The position numbers and the translations under genes are program-made. Of a DNA stretch of 35,849 bases, positions 1-8,703 are shown piece by piece. The notes under the pieces are model-generated. The model saw only the letters and a list, made by a program, of their open reading frames with translations, searched no databases and was not told the DNA's origin. This DNA is from an uncultured Pelagibacteraceae bacterium (GTDB lineage: Bacteria; Pseudomonadota; Alphaproteobacteria; Pelagibacterales; Pelagibacteraceae): assembly GCA_902623735.1 (NCBI GenBank), contig CACNUU010000009.1, positions 1-35,849 on the forward strand, read 5' to 3'. The first letter of the stretch is position 1; every line of letters starts with the position of its first letter.

Positions 1-1
1 T

Positions 2-418
2 GAAAAAATCTTAAAAAATTTAAGAATTCAATTTGAAACAAGAATAATTTCTGCGCACAGAACTCCTAAGAGAATGTATGAATTTGCAAAAATGGCCAGA
101 AAAAATGATATTGGAGTAATTATCGCTGGTGCTGGTGGATCTGCTCATCTTCCAGGTATGATTTCAGCATTAACTTCTATACCAGTTTTAGGTGTGCCTA
201 TTGAAAGTAAAAAACTAAGAGGGTTGGATAGTTTATTATCTATTGTCCAGATGCCAAAAGGAATTCCTGTTGGCACGCTTGCAATTGGTGAAGATGGAGC
301 TGTCAATGCAGCATTACTTGCAGCTTCAATTATTTCAAACTCTAACCTTAATGTTAAAAAAAAATTAGAAAATTTTCGGCTATCACAATCTAGATCTGTG
401 AAGAAGAAACCTAAATAA
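2..418 (+). CDS. purE: N5-carboxyaminoimidazole ribonucleotide mutase PurE (5' end outside window)
   Basis: PurE converts N5-CAIR to CAIR in de novo purine synthesis, in the cytoplasm. The open frame is already coding at base 2. About 138 residues are visible, and the family is usually about 160-170, so roughly the first 25 residues lie upstream. The ISAHRTP motif, a PurE hallmark with the active-site His, is encoded around bases 47-67. It is followed by the glycine-rich [14 protein letters not shown] segment and a VPVLGVP-like [10 protein letters not shown]. The first in-frame ATG (base 74) lies after the ISAHRTP motif, so it is not the real start. purK begins two bases after the stop, the common purE-purK operon. 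Identification is secure; only the N-terminus is unseen. Confidence 0.95.
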   Translation, partial: EKILKNLRIQFETRIISAHRTPKRMYEFAKMARKNDIGVIIAGAGGSAHLPGMISALTSIPVLGVPIESKKLRGLDSLLSIVQMPKGIPVGTLAIGEDGAVNAALLAASIISNSNLNVKKKLENFRLSQSRSVKKKPK

Positions 419-420
419 AA

Positions 421-1467
421 ATGGCAGAAAAAATTCTGGGAATTATCGGTGGAGGACAGCTCGGCAGTATGCTTTGTATGGCTGCAAAAAAATTAGATGT
501 GAAAACAATAATATATTGCGATGACAGTGATGCCCCAGCACAAAACTTTTGTGATGAATTTATATTTGGGAATTATGATAATAAAGATAAAATTATCGAT
601 TTCACGAATAAAATAAATGTTGTTACCTATGAATTTGAAAATATTCCATATTTAACTCTTAATGAAATTAATAAGATAAAACCTGTTTTGCCAAAGCCAT
701 CCATTAATAGAATCATCCAGCATAGATTAGCTGAAAAAGATTTCATAAATAAATTGAATATAAGAACAACTAGATATGTATTGGTTGAAAAAAAAAGTGA
801 TTTAGATACTTTAGAAGATTTTCTTCCAGGAATTTTAAAGACAACAACAATGGGTTATGATGGAAAAGGTCAATACCCAATTAAAAAAATTTCCGATTTG
901 CAAACTTTAAATATTGATTTTTCAAAAGGTTATATTTTAGAAAAATTAGTAAGGTTAAAAAAAGAGATTTCTGTAATTATAACAAGATTTAATACTAATA
1001 AATATGAAATATATGAACCAATAGAAAATACCCATGAAAACCAAATATTAAAGTATTCAAAAATTCCTGCTGAAATAAGTAATGATATATTTAATCAATC
1101 AAAAGAGTGGGCAATTAATATTGCAGAGGAATTAAAGTATATAGGCACACTCTGCGTGGAATTTTTTATAGACAGAAATGATAATTTGTATGTAAATGAA
1201 ATAGCTCCTAGAGTTCATAACTCCGGTCATCTGACTATAAATGCATATAATGTAAGTCAATTTGAAAATCATATCAGGGCCGTTTGCTCTTTAGAGAAAA
1301 TTCCAACTAAAAAGTTATCAAATGCAAAAATGGTAAATCTGATTGGAAATGAAATAGAACCCTATAGACTGAATAATAAATTATCCCAAAATCAATTTTT
1401 CTTTGATTATTTAAAAAAAGAGATAAAAGATAAAAGAAAAATGGGCCATATAACAACTTTAATATAA
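421..1467 (+). CDS. purK: N5-carboxyaminoimidazole ribonucleotide synthase PurK
   Basis: PurK uses ATP and bicarbonate to carboxylate AIR to N5-CAIR, the substrate of PurE encoded just upstream. The 348-residue protein has the usual family length. The N-terminus carries a nucleotide-binding loop (IIGGGQLGSML, about residues 8-18). An ATP-grasp domain follows, with the loop TMGYDGKGQY near residue 143 and the metal/ATP motif VNEIAPRVHNSGH near residues 258-270. The ATG at 421 follows the purE stop by two bases. The stop overlaps the start of the next gene by one base (TAATG), so the three genes are probably cotranscribed. Nothing is unusual apart from strong A/T codon bias, shared by the whole window. 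Confidence 0.95.
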   Translation: MAEKILGIIGGGQLGSMLCMAAKKLDVKTIIYCDDSDAPAQNFCDEFIFGNYDNKDKIIDFTNKINVVTYEFENIPYLTLNEINKIKPVLPKPSINRIIQHRLAEKDFINKLNIRTTRYVLVEKKSDLDTLEDFLPGILKTTTMGYDGKGQYPIKKISDLQTLNIDFSKGYILEKLVRLKKEISVIITRFNTNKYEIYEPIENTHENQILKYSKIPAEISNDIFNQSKEWAINIAEELKYIGTLCVEFFIDRNDNLYVNEIAPRVHNSGHLTINAYNVSQFENHIRAVCSLEKIPTKKLSNAKMVNLIGNEIEPYRLNNKLSQNQFFFDYLKKEIKDKRKMGHITTLI

Positions 1468-1928
1468 TGCTTAAATCTATAGAAGGTAACTTTGATCATT
1501 CAGAGGTTAATGAACTTCTTACAAAACATTTCATAGAGCTTCGTGCGGCATCTCCAGAGGGAAGCGCACATGTGCTAGATATTCCGGGTTTAAAAGTATC
1601 TTCAATAAAATTTTGGAGTTTGTGGGAAAATGACATGTTGCTGGGATGTGGTGCTTTAAAATTTTTAGATGCTGAACATGGTGAATTTAAATCCATTAGG
1701 GTTCATGATCAATTTAGAAATAAAGGTAATGGTATCAAGGTTATTGAACACCTAATTTACGAGGCAAAAAAACTCAATATAAAAAGAATTAGTATAGAAA
1801 CGGGAGCTGGAAAATTTTTTGAACCAGCTAGAAAGTTATTCAAAAAATGTAATTTTAAGACATGTGCACCATTTGCACACTATAAAGAGGACGTTAATTC
1901 ACTTTATTTAACAAGACTTATAGATTGA
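1467..1928 (+). CDS. GNAT-family N-acetyltransferase
   Basis: This is a 153-residue single-domain GNAT protein, predicted to transfer an acetyl group from acetyl-CoA to an unidentified amine. The acetyl-CoA pyrophosphate-binding motif is visible as QFRNKGNG (about residues 82-89), matching the family's R/Q-x-x-G-x-G/A pattern, and is preceded by the strand KSIRV. The C-terminal half (ISIETG...FKKCNFKTCAPFAHY) matches motif B. The start overlaps the purK stop by one base, so it is the last gene of the pur operon here. The substrate cannot be read from the sequence; similar genes are often called YjbI/PhnO-like acetyltransferases without functional proof. Confidence 0.85.
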   Translation: MLKSIEGNFDHSEVNELLTKHFIELRAASPEGSAHVLDIPGLKVSSIKFWSLWENDMLLGCGALKFLDAEHGEFKSIRVHDQFRNKGNGIKVIEHLIYEAKKLNIKRISIETGAGKFFEPARKLFKKCNFKTCAPFAHYKEDVNSLYLTRLID

Positions 1929-1998
1929 GGTAAAATTTATCATCAATAAAAAGATCAATTTAGTTGACAAAAGTCTTAAAATTCTAAAGAAAGCCTAA

Positions 1999-2018
1999 AT
2001 TACTTAATTATAAGTAAT
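1999..2018 (+). promoter_or_regulatory. Short perfect hairpin in the cold-shock gene leader
   Basis: An 8-bp perfect inverted repeat, ATTACTTA / TAAGTAAT with a four-base loop, lies 30 bases upstream of the cold-shock gene start. The gap between the acetyltransferase and the cold-shock gene (about 120 bases) is one of the longest in the window. Cold-shock mRNAs in other bacteria often have structured, temperature-responsive leaders, but the stem is only A/T-rich and weak. A regulatory role is inference only. Confidence 0.25.
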
Positions 2019-2048
2019 AAATTAACGTAACAATAAGTAAGTAAAAAT

Positions 2049-2255
2049 ATGAGTCTACAAGGTAAAGTAAAATGGTTCAATCCAACCAAAGGATATGGTT
2101 TTATTGAAAGAGAAGATAAAGAAAAAGATGTTTTTGTTCATGTTTCAGCTGTAAGAGATGCTGGTATGAACGGTTTAGACGAGGGTCAAGCTTTGACTTT
2201 CGATGTTGAAGACGGTCCCAAAGGTCCTTCAGCAGTTAACTTAAAAACTGCATAA
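2049..2255 (+). CDS. CspA-family cold-shock / RNA chaperone protein
   Basis: This 68-residue protein is one cold-shock domain. Family members bind single-stranded RNA and DNA and melt mRNA structure. Both RNA-binding motifs are present: RNP1 as KGYGFIE (about residues 14-20) and RNP2 as VFVHVSA (about residues 28-34). The start [14 protein letters not shown] is typical. It is flanked by longer-than-usual intergenic regions with inverted repeats on both sides and looks monocistronic. Whether it responds to cold or is constitutive cannot be told from the sequence. Confidence 0.95.
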   Translation: MSLQGKVKWFNPTKGYGFIEREDKEKDVFVHVSAVRDAGMNGLDEGQALTFDVEDGPKGPSAVNLKTA

Positions 2256-2270
2256 TTTTCACATTACAAT

Positions 2271-2325
2271 TTATTGGCTATATTAATCTATCACTAAAGA
2301 TTTGATTTATTTTTATAGCCAATAA
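2271..2325 (+). terminator. 12-bp inverted repeat downstream of the cold-shock gene (possible terminator)
   Basis: TTATTGGCTATA (2271-2282) and TATAGCCAATAA (2314-2325) are perfect inverted repeats separated by a 31-base loop, starting 16 bases after the cold-shock stop codon. A T-rich stretch (TCTATTCTTTTACTT) follows, so a factor-independent terminator is possible. The loop is long and the T-tract is interrupted, which is atypical. It also lies directly upstream of the racemase gene and could act on that gene's leader. Confidence 0.45.
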
Positions 2326-2340
2326 TCTATTCTTTTACTT

Positions 2341-3120
2341 ATGAGTTTAAAAAGAATTACAAAATTAAACATGATTGGAATTTTAGGGGGAATGGGAACC
2401 CAAGCAGGTCTTGATTTTTGTAATAAACTTGCAATTTTAAATAGGGGGAAAATTGACCAAGACTACCCTTTGTTTCTTCTTTATAATAAGTCAAACATTC
2501 CAGGTAGACCAGAGTCTATAGGAATTCATACAAAGAAATTATCAAAAAAAAAAGATTCAAAAAAACAAAAAAAGAAATATCAAATAGTCTTAAAAAGTTT
2601 ACTCAGAGGATGCCAGCTACTTTATAAAAGTAAGTGTAAATTTATTGTTATACCCTGTAATACTGCGCATTACTGGTATGATGATCTAAGAAAAAAAATT
2701 AAATTACCAATAATCAATATGCCTAAGGAAGTTTTTAATCACACACAGAAAATTTGTAAAAATAAATCCTCTATTGGTTTATTGGCTACAGAAGGTACAA
2801 TTCTCACAGGTATTTATAATAAATTTTTTGATAAAAAATATGATCTGGTTCATCCAAATAATAAACTGCAAAAAATTTCTGTAAATAAAGCAATCAAATA
2901 TGTGAAAATGGGAAATGTAAAAGCTGCATCAAAAATAATTAAACCTGCAATAAATTACTTAATAAAAAAAAAATGTAAAAAGATTATTCTTGGATGTACT
3001 GAACTTCCAATAGCTATATTTGCTTTTAAATCATTTAAAAAAATTGAGACATCAAAAATTTTTCTTGATCCAAATTTGATCCTAGCAAAATCTGCGATGA
3101 AAAAATATAAAAACAATTAA
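2341..3120 (+). CDS. Aspartate/glutamate racemase family protein
   Basis: This 259-residue cytoplasmic protein belongs to the Asp/Glu racemase superfamily, PLP-independent enzymes that use two cysteines to invert the alpha carbon. Both catalytic cysteines are visible: Cys106 in IPCNTAHYW and Cys219 in LGCTELP. The N-terminus has the family signature IGILGGMGTQAG. The start could be the ATG at 2341 or the in-frame ATG at 2371, immediately before IGILGG; the first ten residues are not conserved-looking. A lysine-rich insert (residues about 65-80) is encoded by runs of A. The next gene starts on the stop codon. Substrate preference (Asp, Glu or another acid) is not determined. Confidence 0.85.
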   Translation: MSLKRITKLNMIGILGGMGTQAGLDFCNKLAILNRGKIDQDYPLFLLYNKSNIPGRPESIGIHTKKLSKKKDSKKQKKKYQIVLKSLLRGCQLLYKSKCKFIVIPCNTAHYWYDDLRKKIKLPIINMPKEVFNHTQKICKNKSSIGLLATEGTILTGIYNKFFDKKYDLVHPNNKLQKISVNKAIKYVKMGNVKAASKIIKPAINYLIKKKCKKIILGCTELPIAIFAFKSFKKIETSKIFLDPNLILAKSAMKKYKNN

Positions 3121-3557
3121 TGCGATCAAAAGAAAAACCTTATGTATTATTTGTTGCTGAAGTAATTTATTCAAATGTCCATAATATTAAAAAAAAAAAT
3201 CCTGACTTTTCAAATATAGATGCTATTGATGCATTTATGGGTTCAGAAGTTTATAACTACATAAGTAGTGGAAAATTTCATGACGAATGGTTTAAAGATT
3301 TAGAAAATAATAACTTTATTGACACAAAATCAAAAAAGAAAATACCAGGAGAAACAATAAGATTGCTTAAAATTCAAAAAGACATGATGGTCAAACAATT
3401 AATACAATTTCCAGATTTATATTTTGCAAAAAGTCATTTTCCTCTCGAAATTTCACAGAGAGCTTTTGATCATCTTTGGAGAATGTGTGAGAGTTATGAA
3501 CTTTGGTGCAAAGAAACTAAACAAAACAAACTGATCAAATTAAAAATTATTGATTAG
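3120..3557 (+). CDS. Conserved-looking protein of unknown function (145 aa)
   Basis: I do not recognise this 145-residue protein. It has no signal peptide or membrane segment and is rich in aromatic and charged residues, with a C-terminal segment containing FDHLWRMCESYELWCKE. Its ATG overlaps the racemase stop by one base, so it is translated from the same transcript and may work with the racemase. Its end overlaps by 11 bases, convergently, the small lipoprotein gene on the other strand. Codon use matches its neighbours, supporting a real gene. Confidence 0.7.
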   Translation: MRSKEKPYVLFVAEVIYSNVHNIKKKNPDFSNIDAIDAFMGSEVYNYISSGKFHDEWFKDLENNNFIDTKSKKKIPGETIRLLKIQKDMMVKQLIQFPDLYFAKSHFPLEISQRAFDHLWRMCESYELWCKETKQNKLIKLKIID

Positions 3558-3861
3558 AAGTTTTTAAAATACTATTAGTTTTTTTAATTCTGTTTTTTAC
3601 TAAATCTTTGAAGTCTTTACTTTCTAAAGTTTTTTTTTGAATATTATCTTTATCAGACGAAGTCATTTCAATTACGTTTTCCATGGGTGTTTTTCCTGTA
3701 TAGTAAGTTACAAGTTCAGACGATCCATAGGAAAACCCAGCTTGAAGTACATTGCCAGTAGATGTTAAAGTGTAAGCTGGTCCCAACATGGCTGTAGGGG
3801 CAGCACATGCACCTAAAAAAATTAACGCTGCTAAGCTAAGAATTAATTTTTTATGAATCAT
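3547..3861 (-). CDS. Small predicted lipoprotein (104 aa)
   Basis: From the ATG at 3861 the protein begins MIHKKLILSLAALIFLGAC, a classical lipoprotein signal peptide with lipobox LGAC and acylated Cys19. The frame is open further upstream (to 3942), but starting there would bury the signal peptide, so the internal start is preferred. The mature part is about 85 residues with a Gly/Ser/Thr-rich first half and a Lys-rich charged tail. No known domain is recognised. It probably sits in the cell envelope. It is divergent from the DMT permease gene and convergent with the unknown gene at 3120. Confidence 0.7.
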   Translation of the reverse strand: MIHKKLILSLAALIFLGACAAPTAMLGPAYTLTSTGNVLQAGFSYGSSELVTYYTGKTPMENVIEMTSSDKDNIQKKTLESKDFKDLVKNRIKKTNSILKTSNQ

Positions 3862-3996
3862 TTCTAAGAACTTTAAGCTTTTTAAGATACAACTCAAGGT
3901 AGAATTATATTTTAGGTCCAAAAGCTTAATTTTCATGGACAAATTTAACTAAATTTGAGAATCAAATGTAAGTATAATTTTTTTATAAAACCTAAA

Positions 3997-4845
3997 ATGA
4001 TCAGAGTATATCCATTTATATTTATTTTATTATGGTCTTCGGCCTTTATAACAACGAAGCCAATTATAGATAATAGCGATCCGTTTTCTGCACTTGCTTT
4101 TAGATTTTTTTTTGTTGCTATTGGTTTTTACTTATTCTCTCTGTACTCCAGACAATCAATATTCATTAATAAAAAAAATTTAATAGAATCTTTATTAAGT
4201 GGAGTTCTTTTTCATGGGCTATATTTAGGTGGTGTATTTTACTCTATATCGCTTGGTATGCCCACAGGTATTGCGGCTCTTATCGTGACTCTTCAGCCTG
4301 TATTAACAAATGCACTTAGTGGCCCTATATTGAGTGAAAAAGTTACATTTAAACAATGGATAGGAGTTTTCCTTGGGTTTATAGGTGCAGCTATAGTTTT
4401 AGGTTTTGATATAGGCTCAAATATTCCACTTTTAGGATTAATAGCAACTTTAATAGCTTTAATTTCAATAACCACGTCTACGATTTGGCAAAAAAAATTA
4501 AGTAATAATTTACCTTTATCAGTAAGCAATTTTTATCAGGCTGTTGGGGGATGTTTATTTCATATTCTGGTAATAATCTTTTTTGCCAAACCTTACATTG
4601 ATTTTACAAAAACATTCATAATTGCAATGAGTCATCAAATTTTTTTAGTCTCCTTTGGAGCTTTTACTATATTAATGTTTTTAATAAAAAAAAATTCTGC
4701 TAGCAAAACTGTTTCGATCTTTTTTTTAATACCGGCCACATCAGCTTTAATGGCCTGGCTTTTTTTAGGTGAGAATTTAACAAGATTAGATCTTCTAGGT
4801 TTTTTAATTACTTCAATTGGAGTTTATTTAGCAACTAGAGATTGA
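3997..4845 (+). CDS. EamA / DMT-family inner-membrane transporter
   Basis: This is a predicted ten-helix inner-membrane permease made of two tandem EamA repeats. The first repeat contains ILLWSSAFITTKPII and ends near IGAAIVLGFDIG; the second ends with FLGENLTRLDLLGFLITSIGVYLA. Both ends show the family pattern of a penultimate LGE-containing loop and a final GxxLI/xG helix. The start chosen is the ATG at 3997 (282 residues, normal for the family); an in-frame TTG at 3955 would add 14 polar residues of doubtful value. Members export amino acids or metabolites, and the substrate here is unknown. The stop lies eight bases from the convergent soxG gene. Confidence 0.85.
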   Translation: MIRVYPFIFILLWSSAFITTKPIIDNSDPFSALAFRFFFVAIGFYLFSLYSRQSIFINKKNLIESLLSGVLFHGLYLGGVFYSISLGMPTGIAALIVTLQPVLTNALSGPILSEKVTFKQWIGVFLGFIGAAIVLGFDIGSNIPLLGLIATLIALISITTSTIWQKKLSNNLPLSVSNFYQAVGGCLFHILVIIFFAKPYIDFTKTFIIAMSHQIFLVSFGAFTILMFLIKKNSASKTVSIFFLIPATSALMAWLFLGENLTRLDLLGFLITSIGVYLATRD

Positions 4846-4853
4846 AGCAATCA

Positions 4854-5441
4854 CTAAATAGACTCAAAACCAAATTCCAATGAAGCATCAGTTATAGAAT
4901 GATGCAAGGATTCTCCAAAACTTCTCAAAGTAAATAATCTTAATTTATCAGGATTAGTGTTTATCAAATCAACTGTAAAAGCAATTCCGTTATATATTGA
5001 GTTAATTGAGTTATTCTTTTTTAAAAGATTAAAATTAAATGGACATCCTTTTTTTAATACCTCTAGAGCCTCTTTTCCCTCAATTTCAATAATAGCTCTA
5101 GAATGAGAAAGATCTGTTACAGCAAAATCTGAAGAGGGAAATGCATTAACAATATTTTCTAAAAGATCTAATTTTGAAGAGACCAATAGCCAGTTTTTAG
5201 GACCATTCCATAAAATCCTTGTATCCGTGTTGCATGTTACGTTAGATGTTTCATCTTTGAGATTTAAGTTATCAATGGCAATATTATTTAATGAAATATT
5301 TGAATTTTTATACTGAGCTATCTGAACTATCAGTAAATTTTTAATCTCATAAATTTTTAAAAGATCTTTTTTATTTTTGTCTTGAAAATCACCAAAGTGA
5401 CCTTTTTGATGAACATTTTTTAAGGCTGATATTGATTTCAT
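4854..5441 (-). CDS. soxG: Sarcosine oxidase-type heterotetramer, gamma subunit
   Basis: This 195-residue protein is the small GcvT/YgfZ-like gamma subunit of heterotetrameric sarcosine oxidase or N-methylglutamate dehydrogenase. Family features are WNGPKNWLLVS (about residues 77-87), DLSHSRAIIEIEGKEALEVL (about residues 105-125) and a final LRSFGESLHH-type motif. The ATG overlaps the alpha-subunit stop (ATGA), consistent with translational coupling. It is the last gene of the B-D-A-G operon. Gamma is the least conserved subunit, so the call rests on both motifs and position. If the complex is an N-methylglutamate dehydrogenase the symbol would be mgdD. Confidence 0.85.
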   Translation of the reverse strand: MKSISALKNVHQKGHFGDFQDKNKKDLLKIYEIKNLLIVQIAQYKNSNISLNNIAIDNLNLKDETSNVTCNTDTRILWNGPKNWLLVSSKLDLLENIVNAFPSSDFAVTDLSHSRAIIEIEGKEALEVLKKGCPFNFNLLKKNNSINSIYNGIAFTVDLINTNPDKLRLFTLRSFGESLHHSITDASLEFGFESI

Positions 5442-8434
5442 GATCTTACTCTTTCACCTTTTGGATCTACATAATGTGAAGATACTATTTCGACAGGTAT
5501 AACTTTATTTTTAAGTGGAGACATCACAAATAATTTTTCTCCTATCATGTTTTTCCCATCTTTGAGAATAGCTAATGAAAATGGATTATCATACTCAACA
5601 CTCCAGCATGATGCTGAAATATAGCCTAATTTTGGATTTGGCAAAGGCGCATTGGCATCTTTCACTAAGTGAGATCCCTCTGGAATACTTGTCTTCTTAT
5701 CTAAAGGCACAACCCCAACTACTTTTTGTCTATCTTCTGATGTAAATGCGTCTCTATTTAATGAACGTTTTCCAATAAAATCTTTCTTTTTGCTTAATAA
5801 CCCTTCTAAAGAATTATCATAAGGGATGGTTCTTCCATCAAGCTCTGATCCTGCGACATGTCCCATTTCAATTCTTAAAGTTGATAAAGCCTCTGTACCA
5901 TAGGGCTGGATCTTAAACTCTTGACCAATTTCAATAATTTTTTCCCACATAAAGTTTCCATAATCTGACTCAACATTTACCTCATAGGCAAGCTCACCAG
6001 AAAATGAAATTCTAAAAATTCTTGCTTTAACTCCGAATAAATCACCCTCCATATAACCCATGAATGGAAGTCCCTCATTTGAGACATCTGAGTTTGGGAA
6101 CAATTTTTTCAATAAATCCCTTGATTTTGGTCCAGCAATAGCTGCACCGGCCCATTGTTCAGTGCTTGATACCACGTTAACATTAAGCTCAGGCCAAACT
6201 AGTTGCAAATAATATTCTAAGTGAGAAAGAACATTGGCAGCTTGCGCAGTAGTTGTTGTCATATGATAGTGATTTTCTGAAATTCTTGTTGTTGTTCCAT
6301 CATCCATAACAATGCCATCTTCTCTCAACATCACACCATATCTGGCCTTACCAACAGGTAATTTTAACCAAGCATTAGTATATACTCTGTTTAGGAGTTC
6401 TGCTGCATCTGGACCTTTAATGTCTATTTTACCTAATGTGGTTACGTCACAAACTCCAACGTTAGTTCTCACATTTTTGGCTTCTCTTTTTGATGCTTCA
6501 AATAAATTTTCATTCCCTTGTTTATAATATCTTGGTCTTAACCACACTCCTGCATCAACAAATACAGCATTATTTTCTTCATGCCATGTGTGCATTGGAG
6601 ATTTTCTTGTGGGTTTTGAATGTTTTCCAACTTCTCTTCCAACTATTGCACCAATTGAGACTGGTGTGTAAGGTGGCCTAAAAGTAGTATGTCCAACTGC
6701 TGGAACAACTTTATTTTCTATTTTAGATACCAATTGTAATCCGTTAAGATTACTAGTTTTTCCTTGGTCAGTTGCCATTCCGAGAGTGGTATATCTTTTA
6801 ACATGCTCAATTGATCGGTAACCTTCTTTAAGAGCTATTTCAATATCGGAGACCGCAACATCATTTTGAAAATCTAAAAATCTTTTATAATTTTTACCCT
6901 TTGGTAAAGGTACGCACCAAAATTTATCATGTACCGTAGATTTTTTTTCAACTACATTAGGAAAAGAAACTTTATTCTCACTATTAGTAATTTTTTTTGA
7001 CAATTCATTTCCAGTTTCAAATGAATCTTTCAAAGTTTCCTGCAAAGTATAAATTCCTTTTGCGGCTCCAAGTGTTTTTTCATTTTGCTTAGATACTCCT
7101 GGAACAAATGCATCAATTTCTTCATTAAATTTTGTTTTATTTCCGGATTGTGATGCTAAATGTATTGTTGGTGTCCAAAAGCCAGAAACACAAATACAAT
7201 CACACTTAATGTTTTCAATTTTTCCTAGCTGTTCTTTATCATCTGAAATTTTAGATATATCAGCTGATTTTACTTTCTTATATCCTTTAGCTGCCACTAC
7301 TACATATGAATTTTTAATTTCAATGCCTAAATTTTTTGCATCGTTAATTATTTCAGAGTTTGGATCTTTTCTAGTATCTAAAATCAAAGGATCAATACCA
7401 TTATTTTTAAATTCTATTGCTGTCTCATATCCACTATCATTGTTTGTAAATATGACAGGGTTTCTTCCAACTAATACACCATAAACTTTCATATACTCTT
7501 TTGCAGCTGATGAAAGCATTACACCAGGAGTATCATTATTTCCGAATACTATTGGTCTTTCAATTGATCCTGAAGAAATCAATACTTCCTTAGCTCTGAT
7601 GTACCAAAGTCTTTGTTTTGGGTGAAATTTTTTTGTTTCTGGTAAATGATCGCTTATTCTTTCAGACATCACTAACATATTATGATCGTAATAACCAAAA
7701 ACTTGAGATCTATTTTTAACAGTAACATTCGGCATTTCTTTTAGTTCAGAAATAATGCCCTCAGCCCATTCTTTTCCAGATTTATTTCCAATGTTAACTT
7801 CACTAGTAAGTAAAGTTCCACCAAATCTCGACTTGTCCTCTGCTAAAATCACACTTGCACCGTTTTTGGCTGCAGCATAAGCGCTAGCTAAGCCAGATGG
7901 ACCTGATCCTGCTATTAATAAGTCGCAATATTCATATTTATGCTCATATCTTTCTTTATCGTGTTTTATAGATGCAGTTCCTAGCCCAGCAGCTTTTCTT
8001 ATAAATGGCTCGTAAATTTTATACCAAAAGCTTTTTGGCCACATAAAAGTTTTGTAATAAAATCCTGCTGGAAGAAATATCTTTAAAAAGTTATTTATAG
8101 CTCCAATATCAAAATTTACACTTGGCCAACAATTTACACTAGTTGCCTCTAAACCCTCAAAAAGTTCTTGTTCTGTTGCTTTGATATTTGGTTCAGTTTC
8201 ACCATTTCTATATAATTGAACTATTGCATAAGGTTCATCTACTCCAGCACCAAAAAAACCTCTTGGTCTATGATATTTGAAACTTCTCCCTACCAAGTGA
8301 ACCCCATTAGCTATTAATGCTGATGCTAAAGTATCTCCTTCATAACCATAATAAGTTTTACCATTAAATTTAAATGAAAGTTTTTTATTTCTATTAATTA
8401 GTCCAACGTTTTCTAATCTAAATTTTTGCGTCAT
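5438..8434 (-). CDS. soxA: Sarcosine oxidase-type heterotetramer, alpha subunit
   Basis: This 998-residue subunit has the standard architecture. An N-terminal [2Fe-2S]-ferredoxin-like domain contains the conserved GRSFKYHRPRGFFGAG (about residues 49-64). A dinucleotide-binding domain starts at LLIAGSGPSGLASA (about residues 172-185). The C-terminal GcvT-like THF-binding domain (about 600-998) includes DVTTLGKIDIKGPDA and FSGELAYEVNV. In characterised homologues NAD+ and THF bind here, and the methyl carbon leaves as 5,10-methylene-THF or formaldehyde. It overlaps soxD by one base and soxG by four. The enzyme could oxidise sarcosine or N-methylglutamate (MgdC); sequence motifs do not separate these. 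Confidence 0.92.
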   Translation of the reverse strand: MTQKFRLENVGLINRNKKLSFKFNGKTYYGYEGDTLASALIANGVHLVGRSFKYHRPRGFFGAGVDEPYAIVQLYRNGETEPNIKATEQELFEGLEATSVNCWPSVNFDIGAINNFLKIFLPAGFYYKTFMWPKSFWYKIYEPFIRKAAGLGTASIKHDKERYEHKYEYCDLLIAGSGPSGLASAYAAAKNGASVILAEDKSRFGGTLLTSEVNIGNKSGKEWAEGIISELKEMPNVTVKNRSQVFGYYDHNMLVMSERISDHLPETKKFHPKQRLWYIRAKEVLISSGSIERPIVFGNNDTPGVMLSSAAKEYMKVYGVLVGRNPVIFTNNDSGYETAIEFKNNGIDPLILDTRKDPNSEIINDAKNLGIEIKNSYVVVAAKGYKKVKSADISKISDDKEQLGKIENIKCDCICVSGFWTPTIHLASQSGNKTKFNEEIDAFVPGVSKQNEKTLGAAKGIYTLQETLKDSFETGNELSKKITNSENKVSFPNVVEKKSTVHDKFWCVPLPKGKNYKRFLDFQNDVAVSDIEIALKEGYRSIEHVKRYTTLGMATDQGKTSNLNGLQLVSKIENKVVPAVGHTTFRPPYTPVSIGAIVGREVGKHSKPTRKSPMHTWHEENNAVFVDAGVWLRPRYYKQGNENLFEASKREAKNVRTNVGVCDVTTLGKIDIKGPDAAELLNRVYTNAWLKLPVGKARYGVMLREDGIVMDDGTTTRISENHYHMTTTTAQAANVLSHLEYYLQLVWPELNVNVVSSTEQWAGAAIAGPKSRDLLKKLFPNSDVSNEGLPFMGYMEGDLFGVKARIFRISFSGELAYEVNVESDYGNFMWEKIIEIGQEFKIQPYGTEALSTLRIEMGHVAGSELDGRTIPYDNSLEGLLSKKKDFIGKRSLNRDAFTSEDRQKVVGVVPLDKKTSIPEGSHLVKDANAPLPNPKLGYISASCWSVEYDNPFSLAILKDGKNMIGEKLFVMSPLKNKVIPVEIVSSHYVDPKGERVRS

Positions 8435-8703
8435 TATGAAATTTCCTCAGTAGCTTTCAAAGTATTAAAAATTTCATGAGTTGCGGTATCTCTTTCAACT
8501 TTTATCCATTGCCTACATCCTGATAAGTGCTGCCACAACTCCCAATGTCTTCCTCTCAAGCTCTTTCTATTATAAACAAAATTATTCCAATCTTGATCTG
8601 AAATATCTTTACCAAGCTCAGGTCTTTTTACAGTTGCATCTCCTCCATAGGAAAATTCATTTTGTGATCTCCATCCACAATGTGGACACTTAATGTAAAG
8701 CAT
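8434..8703 (-). CDS. soxD: Sarcosine oxidase-type heterotetramer, delta subunit (zinc-binding)
   Basis: This 89-residue subunit carries the structural zinc site of the family: Cys6 and Cys9 (CPHC) with His59 and Cys63 (WQHLSGC). The end WIKVERDTATHEIF is also typical. Delta stabilises the heterotetramer and has no catalytic role of its own. Its ATG directly abuts the beta-subunit stop and its own stop overlaps the alpha-subunit ATG by one base, so all four genes form a tightly coupled operon. Under the N-methylglutamate dehydrogenase alternative it would be mgdB. Confidence 0.92.
   Translation of the reverse strand: MLYIKCPHCGWRSQNEFSYGGDATVKRPELGKDISDQDWNNFVYNRKSLRGRHWELWQHLSGCRQWIKVERDTATHEIFNTLKATEEIS

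Noticed and set aside
1964..1992. TTGACA before the cold-shock gene as a -35 box
   Set aside because: No acceptable -10 hexamer occurs 15-19 bases downstream; the nearest A/T hexamers are at wrong spacing.
3862..3942. Longer N-terminus for the lipoprotein gene
   Set aside because: The extra 27 residues would precede the signal peptide and lipobox and are not signal-like.
6312..7484. Open frames on the plus strand opposite soxA (6312-6527, 6490-6681, 7209-7484)
   Set aside because: They lie wholly inside the well-supported soxA gene on the other strand, have no family motifs and no ribosome sites; they are shadow frames.
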